Source: a virus. Taken from it: a DNA stretch of 64,000 nt. Shown one piece after another: positions 29,165 through 38,419 of the stretch; the first letter of the stretch is position 1; each line of letters starts with the position of its first letter. Location of the stretch: positions 1 to 64,000 of IMG/VR virus record IMGVR_UViG_3300030101_002380; one strand, 5' to 3'. The notes beneath the pieces are model-generated. The model was not told where the DNA came from and did not search any database. It saw nothing but the letters and a program-made list of their open reading frames with translations. The position numbers were made by a program, and so were the translations under genes.

Positions 29165-29560
29165 TTATGCTATATGCTCTGCATCTAAGTACCCAATAGT
29201 TACCTCTATAATACCTGCAGTAAGTGGGCCAGAAGCTATTACTAGCTTGATCTCTCCCCCTGCTTCAGCAGCCTTTACAAAAGAAACACCACCTGCAAAT
29301 GCATTGTTAGTAATGTAATTTTTAACTACTGTTGCTTTACCTAAAGCTGTAGTAAGATCTCTTCCACCTGCTTGTACTTTAATAGTTGCAGATCCTGTTG
29401 CAGCTGTGCTTTTTTTACAGTGCAATACGAAATCTGTGATTATAGCCCCACCTGGGATATTTGATGTTCTTTTTGGAACAATTGGCGTTGCTCCTCCATC
29501 ATCATCAAAATTATACTCCATACTCACAAATCTCTTTACTGGATTATTTGATTTTGCCAT
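29165..29560 (-). CDS. Head decoration/stabilisation protein candidate
   Basis: The 131-residue protein begins MAKSNNPVKRFVSMEYNFDDDGG and then forms a predicted beta-rich domain (GGAIITDFVLHCKKSTAATGSATIKVQAGGRDLT ... LVIASGPLTAGIIEVTIGYLD). Small beta proteins encoded directly before the major capsid gene commonly cap capsid surfaces or act as head-fibre bases. Spacing to the capsid gene is 47 bases on the same strand. There is no signal peptide or enzyme motif. It could instead be a small scaffold partner. Confidence 0.55.
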   Translation of the reverse strand: MAKSNNPVKRFVSMEYNFDDDGGATPIVPKRTSNIPGGAIITDFVLHCKKSTAATGSATIKVQAGGRDLTTALGKATVVKNYITNNAFAGGVSFVKAAEAGGEIKLVIASGPLTAGIIEVTIGYLDAEHIA

Positions 29561-29602
29561 GATTATAAAATTTAGTTTAGTTAATAATTAATTTAGTTAT
29601 AG

Positions 29603-30886
29603 TTAAATTCTTTTAAATATATTTCTATTTCCTCTCGGTAATTTTCTTGTGGTCCTTTTTGCTGGTTCAGACTCTTGAGTTACAGATGCACTTGCTTTAC
29701 TACTTTGTGCACTCTTTAATTTTCTAACTGTTTTTTCAACAGCTTTTGTCTCACCTATTTTCATAATATTAGCTTTGTATCCTTTTGGATCTGCCAGTAA
29801 CCATAATGCTTCAGTTACTATATTATAGTTTGGTTCTACAAACTGATACTTTTCTAATAAATGACCTAACAAGTTTGTATTCTGCCCACTAATTGATGGA
29901 TATGCTGGATTAACTAAACCGTTATATAAGAATGATTGAACTTTCTTATCTACTTTAATATCACCTACCTTACCATCTTTTAGAGTATTATATACATTTT
30001 GCATATAGTTTTGAGAAGCTTGTTCCTGTTGTTTTCTCTTCATGTCTTGTTCTTGAAGCTTTCTTGCAACAACTTGTTCTTGCATCTTATCTAATTTAGG
30101 TTTAAACTTATTAGCTTGTTGTTCAAGCTTTCCTAAATCACCCCATACTTCAATCTCTTCATCAATCTCTTCCTGTGTTCCATAACCAGTAGCAGATAAA
30201 TATTCTCTTATAATATGCTTCTGATCTTTTACTTGTTTAACATCAAGATCTCTTGTTTCCTCAACAACTGATAATGCTTTAAATATTCCCTTAAGGTCAG
30301 TTCCTCCATCTGCAACATATCTTGCTGCAATTTGAAGCTCCTGTGGTAAACTGTCAAAGAACTGTTTTGGAGTTTCTCTTCTTACTGCATTTGCTTTTTC
30401 ATCTAAATTAGCTTGAATAAGCTCTTGCCAATCTTTTGCAGAATAGTCTTCCAAATCTTTTCCGTCATCAAAAGCTAAAAGTTTTTCTTCATCTATTAAC
30501 TTTTTAAAGACATCTGAAACTCCGCTGATTGGCTTTCTACCTCTCTTCTTTGTTTCAGTTTCTGCTGTTACTTCTTCTTCTTGATTATCTCCTAAGATTT
30601 CATTAATCTGATCAGGAGTAACAGTTTCTTTTTTCTCTTCTTTCTTTTCTTCAGCTACTTCAGACGTTTCTTCTGTAGCTTCTGTTTCTACTTCTTTAGT
30701 TTCCTCAGCTGTTTGTTTGTCAATAAATGACATGTCAACATCTTTTTTTCTACTAAATACATTAGGTTTTTTTGATTCTTCTTCTGGTAACGTTACTGAC
30801 TCCGCTCCTGGAGCCCCGTTAAAGATTTCATCTAGGTTTACCTCAACCTTTTCTACTTTGGTTTCTACTGTTTTTGTTTCAGCCAT
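29603..30886 (-). CDS. Scaffold-like head assembly protein
   Basis: The 427-residue protein has an acidic, Glu/Thr/Val-rich disordered N-terminus (about residues 1-115, with repeated EET/EKKEE words), a helical middle with coiled-coil character (KFKPKLDKMQEQVVARKLQEQDMKRKQQEQ, near 265-295), and a basic C-terminus (AKRTTRKLPRGNRNIF). Acidic, coiled and with a basic tail that could bind capsid subunits, this is the usual profile of phage scaffolds, and it lies between portal and capsid genes. No protease motif is seen. A candidate promoter lies 36 bases upstream. Confidence 0.6.
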   Translation of the reverse strand: MAETKTVETKVEKVEVNLDEIFNGAPGAESVTLPEEESKKPNVFSRKKDVDMSFIDKQTAEETKEVETEATEETSEVAEEKKEEKKETVTPDQINEILGDNQEEEVTAETETKKRGRKPISGVSDVFKKLIDEEKLLAFDDGKDLEDYSAKDWQELIQANLDEKANAVRRETPKQFFDSLPQELQIAARYVADGGTDLKGIFKALSVVEETRDLDVKQVKDQKHIIREYLSATGYGTQEEIDEEIEVWGDLGKLEQQANKFKPKLDKMQEQVVARKLQEQDMKRKQQEQASQNYMQNVYNTLKDGKVGDIKVDKKVQSFLYNGLVNPAYPSISGQNTNLLGHLLEKYQFVEPNYNIVTEALWLLADPKGYKANIMKIGETKAVEKTVRKLKSAQSSKASASVTQESEPAKRTTRKLPRGNRNIFKRI

Positions 30887-30921
30887 AACTATTATTGGTT
30901 TTAATGTTAATGTTTACATAT

Positions 30922-30930
30922 ATAATATAC
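30922..30930 (-). promoter_or_regulatory. Candidate late promoter word GTATATTAT (site 5)
   Basis: The minus strand reads ACTTAGTATATTATATATG, 36 bases upstream of the ATG at 30,886, in the 116-base gap between portal and scaffold-like genes. It would drive the scaffold, decoration and capsid genes. Confidence 0.5.
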
Positions 30931-31002
30931 TAAGTTTTTTTTATTTAAACCTTAAAAATTTGATAATGTGTTAAAGTTTTTTGTAGTATATAGCTAAGTA
31001 TA

Positions 31003-33774
31003 TTATTCTTTGTCCTTATCTTTTGTTTTTGGAGATTTTTGAACATCATACTTGTTCTTATTTTCTCTAGCTATTTCAAGATTTGTTGCTGCAATATCAC
31101 GTTGAGCTTGTAATTTTTGTCTATCAATATCCATTTTTGCTTGATTCATAGAATCTCTTCTAATTGCCTCATCTCTTTTAAAGTCCATTTGCTCTCTATA
31201 CTGTTCTCTCTTTTCCATATCTTGCATTGCATCACGGAAATCACTTTGCTGATTTTGATCAATATCAGTTTGTGCTCCATAACCTGCTGCTCTAATTTCT
31301 GCAACCATGAGATCTTTTCTACGTTCAGCATCATTCTCAGACTTCTGGAACTCACGCTCAGCAGCTTTTTCTTGAGCTTGAGCTTGTAATTGCTGTTGTT
31401 GCATTTGCTGTTGTTGTTGCTGTTCTTGCTGTCTTTGAGCTTGTTGTTTCATTTCAGCACCTTTAAGGATATTAGAAACTTCAGAAATTGAATCAGCCTT
31501 AACAATACTACCAAGATCAAAGATACTTGCTCCAGATGTATTATTAGTCATAGCTAATTGTTTAAGTTGATCTAGTATAGATCTATGATTTGTTCTTGTT
31601 GTACAGAAAATATTAAAGTCTCTCATTAATAACTCTGTACCGTTTATTTGAAAGTTTACTTTTTCTGCCTCACTAGAAATATAATTTAATCTAACACTTG
31701 GTATTTTACTATGGTAGTATTGTGATAGATCTGTTCTCATTTGATGTACCCTTGGCATAAGATTATCAGAGTGCTGTATAAAATACATCTCTGTTTGAGC
31801 GTATGATTGATTCATAGCTTGTGTTACACCTGTTGCTGTTTGTTGTGCAACTGGTGCTCCTAATCTCTGTGGATTAACACCTATTGCATCAAATGCTTGT
31901 TGTTTAAAGTGATTTGCTAATTGTATTCTTGACATTAATCTGCCTGATTGTTCAAGATTTAATGTCTGGTAATGATTAAAGTTTGTAGCATTCTCTGTAT
32001 TTGTTATAGAAGTATCTAATGGTAACATACCAAAGTCCTTCATTGCTACATATGCTTTTGCCATATTGTTCTTACCCCAGTCTTCACCCATAGAGTGACG
32101 TGGTAATGCATTTTGATCAAACATAATTACTGTACCTAACTCATCTACTAGTATATCAGCAATCTGATTATTAACCATATTATACCCTACTTGATATGGT
32201 TTCATTAAATCTACTAAAGAAGTAGATCTTGTATTTCTATCTGAGAATACTCTACCTTCAATAGGTAGCTTACAACCATAAAGATTATTATCACCTTTAA
32301 ATTGAAACTGTACTCTTCCTGGTTTCTTTTTATTAATACCTAGATATATAGGATCAAAGTCTGATGACATCTCTGTTCTCCATGAGTGAGGCATATTTCT
32401 ACCAATCTTAACTCCACCCCAAACTTCATTAATCCAAATCCAATCTACATGCTCTCCTTCTATCAGATTATCTTTTGTTTTCTCTTTAAACAGTTGTGTA
32501 TTATATTCTGGTTTATGTGATTCTTTCCAGTTCTCATCAATTATTAATTGCTCAACTTCACCATCAGGCATAACTCTAGTTAAATGTCCCACCTTTCTTT
32601 GAGTCTTCCAATAAATTGTAGATACTCTTAAAAGATCAGTATTACCATATGAAGCAAGATCCTCACCTTCACCTAAGATCTGTGATACAATATCACCACC
32701 TCCACCTGGAAACTTATTCCAATTACTCATAAATTGTCTGTACCCTAATGAAGGAGAATTAGTATTCCATTTATGTGACTTTGTAGGATCATAGAATGAA
32801 CCATCATTCTGTACAGCTTGATTCATATATATAGCTGATTTAGCCGGATGAATAGACTCTAATGATTCTAATTGTTTCTTAGACATCAAGTATCCATAAT
32901 TATCTATAACATCAGAGATAGTCATCATTTCACATTTACCTGCATAGTTAGAATCAGATATATATCTTGTGTCTGGAGACTTTTGGTAAAAAGTAAGAAC
33001 AGGATTCCATAGCTCACACTCATAATCATCTTCCATCATTTTAAAATGCCAGAACTCTCTATCACATATAAGCATATCACGGAAACCTCTTTCCTCTAAT
33101 TCTTGCATTTTAAATCTTTCTTCATCAACTCTAAGCTGATGAGTAGCCCATTCCTCTACTAAACTTCTATAGTCTTTTTGAAAAAACTCTTCTATTTCAG
33201 GAAGTGATTTTAATTTTTCTGGTGCTAATTCAGCTTGTGCCTCTTCACCCATTGGATCCATTCCCGCCTCAATAAGTCTTTGTTGTACTTGTACTGCAGC
33301 ATCAGTTAATAGATTCTCCTCAATCATAGATCTTTTTTGCTCCATCATTTCATTATATGATAGATCATCTACTGCTCTAAATTGGACCTTGGAAAATCTT
33401 TTAGAAAATTCTCCTGAGAGAACGTTAATTACGTTTGGGATTATAGGATAGAATTTTAACTCTAATGCAGAGTTATCCTCTTCAGTTAATACATCCATTA
33501 ACTCAGAGTATTCATTGTTCTCTTCTACAATGTAATCAGTCTTATCTATAATACCTTTAGCTAATTTATAATTCTTAAGAAGCTTTCTTGCATTTTTTCT
33601 TAAGAACTCCATACCTTGCTCTTCTAACCAATCTAAATTCCATGCTGCCCAATCATTTGTTTTGCGTTTAGCAGATAAAAATTGAACAGGTTGTGTTAAG
33701 CTTGATGTAGCTGGATACTTAGATTCTTTGGCTTTAGCACCATTTTTTAATTGAAGAGCGTTAAATACTTTCAT
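31003..33774 (-). CDS. Portal protein
   Basis: The 923-residue protein fits crAss-like portals in length and place, between terminase and scaffold/capsid genes. The central part includes words such as YWKTQRKVGHLTRVMPDGE, NRTSTSLVD-like text, and LMSRIQLANHFKQQAFDAIGVNPQRLGAPVAQQTATGVTQAM, typical of podovirus-like portals. The C-terminus (about 780-923) is a long charged coiled coil that opens with a Gln-rich stretch of repeated QQ words near 790-805. Portals form the dodecameric DNA gate at the capsid vertex. The Gln-rich coil may form an extended barrel or inner projection. I am confident about the role; the boundaries of the coil are approximate. Confidence 0.8.
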   Translation of the reverse strand: MKVFNALQLKNGAKAKESKYPATSSLTQPVQFLSAKRKTNDWAAWNLDWLEEQGMEFLRKNARKLLKNYKLAKGIIDKTDYIVEENNEYSELMDVLTEEDNSALELKFYPIIPNVINVLSGEFSKRFSKVQFRAVDDLSYNEMMEQKRSMIEENLLTDAAVQVQQRLIEAGMDPMGEEAQAELAPEKLKSLPEIEEFFQKDYRSLVEEWATHQLRVDEERFKMQELEERGFRDMLICDREFWHFKMMEDDYECELWNPVLTFYQKSPDTRYISDSNYAGKCEMMTISDVIDNYGYLMSKKQLESLESIHPAKSAIYMNQAVQNDGSFYDPTKSHKWNTNSPSLGYRQFMSNWNKFPGGGGDIVSQILGEGEDLASYGNTDLLRVSTIYWKTQRKVGHLTRVMPDGEVEQLIIDENWKESHKPEYNTQLFKEKTKDNLIEGEHVDWIWINEVWGGVKIGRNMPHSWRTEMSSDFDPIYLGINKKKPGRVQFQFKGDNNLYGCKLPIEGRVFSDRNTRSTSLVDLMKPYQVGYNMVNNQIADILVDELGTVIMFDQNALPRHSMGEDWGKNNMAKAYVAMKDFGMLPLDTSITNTENATNFNHYQTLNLEQSGRLMSRIQLANHFKQQAFDAIGVNPQRLGAPVAQQTATGVTQAMNQSYAQTEMYFIQHSDNLMPRVHQMRTDLSQYYHSKIPSVRLNYISSEAEKVNFQINGTELLMRDFNIFCTTRTNHRSILDQLKQLAMTNNTSGASIFDLGSIVKADSISEVSNILKGAEMKQQAQRQQEQQQQQQMQQQQLQAQAQEKAAEREFQKSENDAERRKDLMVAEIRAAGYGAQTDIDQNQQSDFRDAMQDMEKREQYREQMDFKRDEAIRRDSMNQAKMDIDRQKLQAQRDIAATNLEIARENKNKYDVQKSPKTKDKDKE

Positions 33775-33780
33775 TGTTTT

Positions 33781-33846
33781 TTACTTTAGGTAATACGTAA
33801 TTGCTATATCACCATATGTTGTTGAGGTTGTCCAATATGATTTCAT
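33781..33846 (-). CDS. Possible 21-residue micro-ORF coupled to terminase
   Basis: An ATG at 33,846 overlaps the terminase TGA in an ATGA junction and opens a 21-codon frame (MKSYWTTSTTYGDIAITYYLK) that ends seven bases before the portal start. It fills almost the whole gap between two essential genes. The tight coupling is suggestive, but the frame is so short that chance is quite possible. No homologue is known to me. Confidence 0.25.
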   Translation of the reverse strand: MKSYWTTSTTYGDIAITYYLK

Positions 33847-36035
33847 TTTATATTTTTAAAAGGTGACTTTTTAAATTTTTTGCTTCCCATACTTTTTTTA
33901 CCCCTACCTAAATTCTTAAAAGGGTTCATAGATAATTTATACAAATTTCTTGAATTATCCAAGTTATTTGCTGACTTATCCTGTTCTTTGCGTTTTAAAT
34001 AACCCCTATTTGACTGTTGTACCTTTGCAAATGCAACTAATGCAGAAAATGCTACAAGCCTATCCACGTTAAGTCCTGGGTAATATTGAGACATTTCTGT
34101 CAATAACATTTGATCTGGTATTCTATCTATTCCAAAAGTTTGAGATATTACTTCTCCGTTATCATCTAACTCTTCATCAATAACTTCTCTTATATATTCT
34201 ATTGCATAAGATATTAAATGATTTTTAAATAATGTTCCTGTATTCTTCCAACCATATTCTTGATAAACAGTTCTATTTGAACCAAGATCTTTTAAGAATA
34301 ATACCTGTTGTTTAGGTACAAGATACTTTTGTTTTCTCTTTGCAATCATGTGTTGAATAAATAGTGATATATTATTTTCCACAATTGTCCATGCTTTATA
34401 CCACTCAATAATCATTTCTAATTGTTCATGAGTTTTATTTATATCATCATATCTACCACACCATGATGCAACAATTTTATCTTTTTCAATAAATGTTTCA
34501 ACACCATCTGGTGTTTCTCTTGTTACTTCTACAGGATTTTTATAAACAAAAATACTACACAATGAATCTGATGTAGTTGTTTTTCCTTCTGACACAGGGT
34601 CAATAGATGCATAATATGTTCCAAAGTCTGGATCTTTAATTGGCCTTTCCCATACCACCACTGATCCTGTCTTATCTTCTAACTTTTTCTTTACAGGAAA
34701 AGTTGTTATAGGTAACTTTTTAGTTCTTTTTGCTATTATACCTTTCTGATCACGTTCAAGTTCTATAAACTCATAAGAGTATTCTTTATCCTCAATCTTC
34801 TTTAGTTGTTTAGCAATAATCCCTTGTGGAAATATTGATGCTTGTCTATATGCAAATGCTTCTGCAATATTTATTGGTTTCTGAGATATACGTAATTGAT
34901 ATTGCTCTGGTGCTAAATCTTTTTCCCACTGTCCTCTTTCATCACTTATAGCTTGTAATGCTTCCTTAATCATAGAATTACCGTATTTATCAATATAAGG
35001 AGGCATAGACCATTGTTCTGGTATAAACAGACCTGCAATACCAATACTACCTTTATCATCCATTAAATCCGTTTCTACAGCGTATATGTCATTTGATTGT
35101 GGATTAAGTATCATTTCTTTTAGAGGGTTACACTGATCAAGATCACCCACAGATCCTGCTGCTATAAACATACCTGTAGTTATCATACCAGAAGACATTG
35201 CTGGTCTAATGTACTCATATGTCTGATCCATCTTTGGTGCAATACCAGCCTCCTCATGAAAGAAGTAAGTACAAGGTCCACCTACACCTGTTGTTGCATT
35301 CTTTTCAAAAGATGCACCTTGTATTTTAGACATAAGTCCTTTGTTGGTTTTTCTATTATTTATTCTTACTTCTATCTTTTGCTCCCATAATAATACCTTC
35401 TCTGGTGTACATGGCCTATACCATGCTGTATGCTCATTAAGAAAAGTTTTATATTCATCTAAAAACTTCCAAGAACCCTTATCATTAATATAATCTTTTA
35501 GTGATGCACCCATTTTACAAATAGATCCTTCTTCAAACCAAAACTGATTAAGTAGTTTTGCCATATGAAAATATGATGAAGCTATCTGTCTTTTCTTTAA
35601 TATAGCTGAATGTTTGTGATGTAACTCTGCAAGTAGCTCATATAGTGCCATATGATACTGAGCATCTCTTACCTTAGCAAAACCATATTTCTTTTCTTCT
35701 TTATCAAAGATTGGTAAAAAGTTTAACCACATGTAGTAGTCTCTAGTAAGATAAAAAACATTTTGTTTGCCATGGTATAATACACCATCCCTGCATTTGT
35801 TTTTTTGATCTTCCCAATACTTTATATAATCTTTAGATCTAAAAGGTTTATCACAATAAAACCCTTGCTCATTAAAAACCTTAGCCTCATTATTAAATAA
35901 CAAAGCAGTCTCATCAAACTGATACTGCCCTGGTTCTTTAAATAATGTTACTATATACTTAGTAAAGTCTTCTTTTGATTCAAAATCAGTTATAGTCCAC
36001 TCACCTTTTTTATATGTAGGTACGCTTTTATACAT
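33843..36035 (-). CDS. terL: Terminase large subunit
   Basis: The 730-residue protein shows an ATPase part with a Walker B-like FHEEAG at about residues 258-263 and a divergent nucleotide-binding region near ILKKRQIASSYFHM (about 143-157), where a classical GxxxxGK is absent, as in crAss-like terminases. The C-terminal nuclease part starts near YASIDPVSEGKTTTSD (about 475), whose Asp fits the RNase H-like active site. The enzyme packages DNA into the head. Its start overlaps the GroES-like gene stop by 8 bases. Position before the portal is canonical. Confidence 0.82.
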   Translation of the reverse strand: MYKSVPTYKKGEWTITDFESKEDFTKYIVTLFKEPGQYQFDETALLFNNEAKVFNEQGFYCDKPFRSKDYIKYWEDQKNKCRDGVLYHGKQNVFYLTRDYYMWLNFLPIFDKEEKKYGFAKVRDAQYHMALYELLAELHHKHSAILKKRQIASSYFHMAKLLNQFWFEEGSICKMGASLKDYINDKGSWKFLDEYKTFLNEHTAWYRPCTPEKVLLWEQKIEVRINNRKTNKGLMSKIQGASFEKNATTGVGGPCTYFFHEEAGIAPKMDQTYEYIRPAMSSGMITTGMFIAAGSVGDLDQCNPLKEMILNPQSNDIYAVETDLMDDKGSIGIAGLFIPEQWSMPPYIDKYGNSMIKEALQAISDERGQWEKDLAPEQYQLRISQKPINIAEAFAYRQASIFPQGIIAKQLKKIEDKEYSYEFIELERDQKGIIAKRTKKLPITTFPVKKKLEDKTGSVVVWERPIKDPDFGTYYASIDPVSEGKTTTSDSLCSIFVYKNPVEVTRETPDGVETFIEKDKIVASWCGRYDDINKTHEQLEMIIEWYKAWTIVENNISLFIQHMIAKRKQKYLVPKQQVLFLKDLGSNRTVYQEYGWKNTGTLFKNHLISYAIEYIREVIDEELDDNGEVISQTFGIDRIPDQMLLTEMSQYYPGLNVDRLVAFSALVAFAKVQQSNRGYLKRKEQDKSANNLDNSRNLYKLSMNPFKNLGRGKKSMGSKKFKKSPFKNIK

Positions 36036-36300
36036 CTTCTATTGCCCATATATCTTGTTGTTTTAAAAGTATATGGTCTTCATCCATGTGATTTACCTTT
36101 ACAGGTTGAATGAATTGATTAAATAATACAACTTCTCCTTCAAATATACCTTTTACATCATCTCCAACAGCAATCACTGTTCCTTTATCCTGCTTTTCCT
36201 GTGAAGATTCTGGAATATATATACCTGTGCTACCATAAGTTTCTTCTGGTTTATGTTGTTTAATTAGGATTCTATCTCCTACTGGTCTTATACTACTCAT
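36028..36300 (-). CDS. GroES-like co-chaperonin (Cpn10)
   Basis: The 90-residue protein matches the Cpn10 family over its length: VGDRILIKQ at the start, a mobile-loop region (ETYGSTGIYIPESSQ, residues 20-34) that in GroES contacts GroEL through hydrophobic residues, then KGTVIAVGDDV and a C-terminal HILLKQQDIWAIEDV. Phage co-chaperonins such as T4 gp31 replace GroES to help GroEL fold the capsid protein, and a location right beside terminase fits such an assembly role. Eight bases overlap the terminase start, so the two are co-translated. Confidence 0.85.
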   Translation of the reverse strand: MSSIRPVGDRILIKQHKPEETYGSTGIYIPESSQEKQDKGTVIAVGDDVKGIFEGEVVLFNQFIQPVKVNHMDEDHILLKQQDIWAIEDV

Positions 36301-36318
36301 AATTTATTAGTTTTAGTT

Positions 36319-36837
36319 TTACATTTGATCATATGCCAAGCCTTGCCCACCACGCACTTGACTTTTTTGTTCATCTTTCATATCATTATATGCACCCTTG
36401 AATGATTGTCTTATTTGCTCAAACTTAGCTGCAGTATTTACTAATGATGTTAAATTACCATCTCTCCCATGCTCTATAGATGTGGTTTCCATATATCTTG
36501 CTAGTCTATCTAACATTGTTTTAATACCCTTATATGCTCTATATGTAGGTGTATGATAAAGATCTTCACAAAGTCTTATAGCATTTCTTATTGTTTCATC
36601 TTCTGGAGATTCTTCTAGACCTACTTCTTCTATAATTAAATCTTCTTTCTCATGCTCAGGCATATTAAAAAACGGATTCATATCAGGATCTGGACATGTC
36701 ATATAGAATACAAATAGATATACTTCCATATACGTATCAGGATACTTATCCATAATACCTTTAAGTGATTTAATAGAATAACAATGTTCTGATGGTATTA
36801 CTTTACCATTTTGTACGTCAAATAGTTTTACTAGCAT
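36319..36837 (-). CDS. Conserved small protein upstream of GroES, crAss-like
   Basis: The 172-residue acidic helical protein starts MLVKLFDVQNGKVIPSEHCYSIKSLKGIMDKYPDTYMEVYLFVFYMTCPDPD and ends VRGGQGLAYDQM. I recall proteins of this kind in crAss-like genomes between a PD-(D/E)XK nuclease and the terminase, without assigned function. It has no catalytic motif. Its start overlaps the stop of the upstream nuclease gene by one base. The location suggests a packaging or head-assembly helper, perhaps a small terminase-like partner, but that is inference from position. Confidence 0.5.
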   Translation of the reverse strand: MLVKLFDVQNGKVIPSEHCYSIKSLKGIMDKYPDTYMEVYLFVFYMTCPDPDMNPFFNMPEHEKEDLIIEEVGLEESPEDETIRNAIRLCEDLYHTPTYRAYKGIKTMLDRLARYMETTSIEHGRDGNLTSLVNTAAKFEQIRQSFKGAYNDMKDEQKSQVRGGQGLAYDQM

Positions 36838-37664
36838 TATAGATTATCTTTTAGCCACATTATAAGACTTGTTATCTCATCTTTTAAATACGGCAGATCA
36901 TACATTTTAATTTCTTTAATAATTGGTTCATCCTGATCATTATACTTAGTGATAGGATAACCATGCTCATTTTCACCTTCTTTTTCAAATGATACATGTT
37001 GTATTTGTAATTTACCTATTTTTAATTTAGGATTATGTTTTTTAATAATATACGCATATAAGCTTAGTTGTAAGTTATAATGTTTTAAATTACAATCATC
37101 TAAATGAGATACAGGACTATATAGCTTAGATGTTATACCTTCCCAATTTGTAAATCCTTTTTCTTTTATTTCTTTATTAGTTTTATAGTCAAGTATATTA
37201 ATCTTACCATTTACAATAGTAACAAGATCTGCTTGACCACATAAACCTAATGATTTTAAATAAACAAAATGTTCAGGATATACTCCATTATCAAGCTTTT
37301 GATCTGGTGCTATCTTAATACCTTTATCATCAGTAATTGGTCTAATTATTGGCACTTCTACACCTTCTCTTTCTATTGTACTAAACTCACATAAATTTTC
37401 TTCTCTTTGATTATGGTACCAGTTACCTAACTCAATAGCTCTTTCAGTCTCAGTATTCCATGCATCAGTAATTTCTTTAGGAGTCATACCATACCACTTA
37501 GATCTTTTATTCTTACTTGACTTAACAGCTTGAGATTTTGCATCAAACTTGGGTTTAAACATACCAATAAAACTAGTTACACTAGTCCACTTAATTTGAT
37601 CTTTCTCAAGTTGCTCATCTAAGCTTTCATATATATGACCTTTTTCTCTAAATATTACTGGCAT
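36837..37664 (-). CDS. PD-(D/E)XK nuclease (RecB/Cas4-like), late-arm copy
   Basis: The 275-residue protein has the core of the PD-(D/E)XK fold: an upstream helix with Glu (ERAIELGNWYHNQRE, near 90), then GLCGQADLVTIVNGKINILDYKTNKEIKEKG (about 150-180), where Asp and the DYKT Asp-x-Lys triad lie, followed by LQLSLYAYIIKKH, the usual Q-motif helix. Such enzymes resect or trim DNA ends. It overlaps the upstream gene by 17 bases and the next by one, so it is tightly coupled to packaging genes. This suggests a role in DNA end processing or head filling. A second, different member lies at 61,555. Confidence 0.75.
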   Translation of the reverse strand: MPVIFREKGHIYESLDEQLEKDQIKWTSVTSFIGMFKPKFDAKSQAVKSSKNKRSKWYGMTPKEITDAWNTETERAIELGNWYHNQREENLCEFSTIEREGVEVPIIRPITDDKGIKIAPDQKLDNGVYPEHFVYLKSLGLCGQADLVTIVNGKINILDYKTNKEIKEKGFTNWEGITSKLYSPVSHLDDCNLKHYNLQLSLYAYIIKKHNPKLKIGKLQIQHVSFEKEGENEHGYPITKYNDQDEPIIKEIKMYDLPYLKDEITSLIMWLKDNL

Positions 37665-38070
37665 CTTTTTTATTTTTTTGATCTTCTAATATTTTTTTAT
37701 TTTGCTCTGCTGCTTTTCTTTTTACTTCAGCTCTATGCTTATCAGTCTCCTCTATGTTTAAATAAATTTGTTTCTTTAATTCATTTTCCATTTCCTCTGG
37801 CATAATAGCTTTCCATCTACCTTTTGGACAATCAGATGACATAGCTCTAATTTTAAGTGCTATACTACAACCACAATCAGCACAGCAAGGTTGTGTTCCG
37901 TTAACTGCACAATGACTTCCTTTTGTATCTAATAATGGACAAACCTTACATTCCATCCATCTCATTTTAGCTACAGCTTCAACATCATCTCTTTTAAAAA
38001 TTCTATTCTTAATACCTTCTGCAATTTGATCTAAATTACCAAGCGCACCTATTAATTTATTTATTCTCAT
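37648..38070 (-). CDS. Cys-rich zinc-binding protein, crAss-like
   Basis: The 140-residue protein carries a dense cysteine core at about 40-83 (CKVCPLLDTKGSHCA ... TQPCCADCGCSIALKIR ... SSDCPKG) that almost certainly binds zinc. The C-terminal 55 residues are a charged helix. The same pattern occurs in hypothetical proteins of crAss-like and other Bacteroidota phages, by recollection. It overlaps the HU/IHF-like gene by 14 bases and the nuclease gene by 17 bases, forming a packed block of small nucleic-acid-related genes. The function is unknown; DNA or RNA binding is the natural guess. Confidence 0.6.
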   Translation of the reverse strand: MRINKLIGALGNLDQIAEGIKNRIFKRDDVEAVAKMRWMECKVCPLLDTKGSHCAVNGTQPCCADCGCSIALKIRAMSSDCPKGRWKAIMPEEMENELKKQIYLNIEETDKHRAEVKRKAAEQNKKILEDQKNKKDASNI

Positions 38071-38419
38071 TTTTAAAATCCTTTTTTTCTCTTATATTAT
38101 GTTCTACTTCAGCTAATAGCTTTTCCATTTTATCTAACTTCTCTTTAACCGGTACTGATTTATCATAACCATCAAAAGTCATCTTTTGTAAATTTCCTAA
38201 TATATCTTTATTTTTTTTAATATTCTTTTTTAACTTTCCAACTCTAATAGAAAACGTACCTAAATTAGGTAAGTTTACTTTAGGGTGTGTTAAATCAGAT
38301 AAATTTTTTCTTACTTTATCATAAAAAAAATAAACAAAGTCTTTTACCAAATCTCTATGTACTTCTGCTTCTTCAGCAATATCATCATAGAATTTTTTAT
38401 AGTTCTTTGGATTCAACAC
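38057..38419 (-). CDS. HU/IHF-like DNA-binding protein
   Basis: The 120-residue protein has the HU/IHF family layout: helical start (YKKFYDDIAEEAEVHRDLVKDFVYFFYDKVRKNL), then VNLPNLGTFSIRVGKLKK (about 47-64), matching the family strand and turn (V.L..LGTF..R), a basic arm (KKNIKKNKD), and a helical tail. HU/IHF proteins bend DNA; crAss-like phages are known to carry IHF-like subunits among structural genes. It overlaps the winged-helix candidate upstream by 23 bases. It may compact DNA or be packaged. Confidence 0.7.
   Translation of the reverse strand: MLNPKNYKKFYDDIAEEAEVHRDLVKDFVYFFYDKVRKNLSDLTHPKVNLPNLGTFSIRVGKLKKNIKKNKDILGNLQKMTFDGYDKSVPVKEKLDKMEKLLAEVEHNIREKKDFKNENK

Noticed and set aside
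30997-31007. GTATATTAT in plus orientation near the portal stop
   Set aside because: It points toward no plus-strand gene, so it was not counted as a promoter copy.
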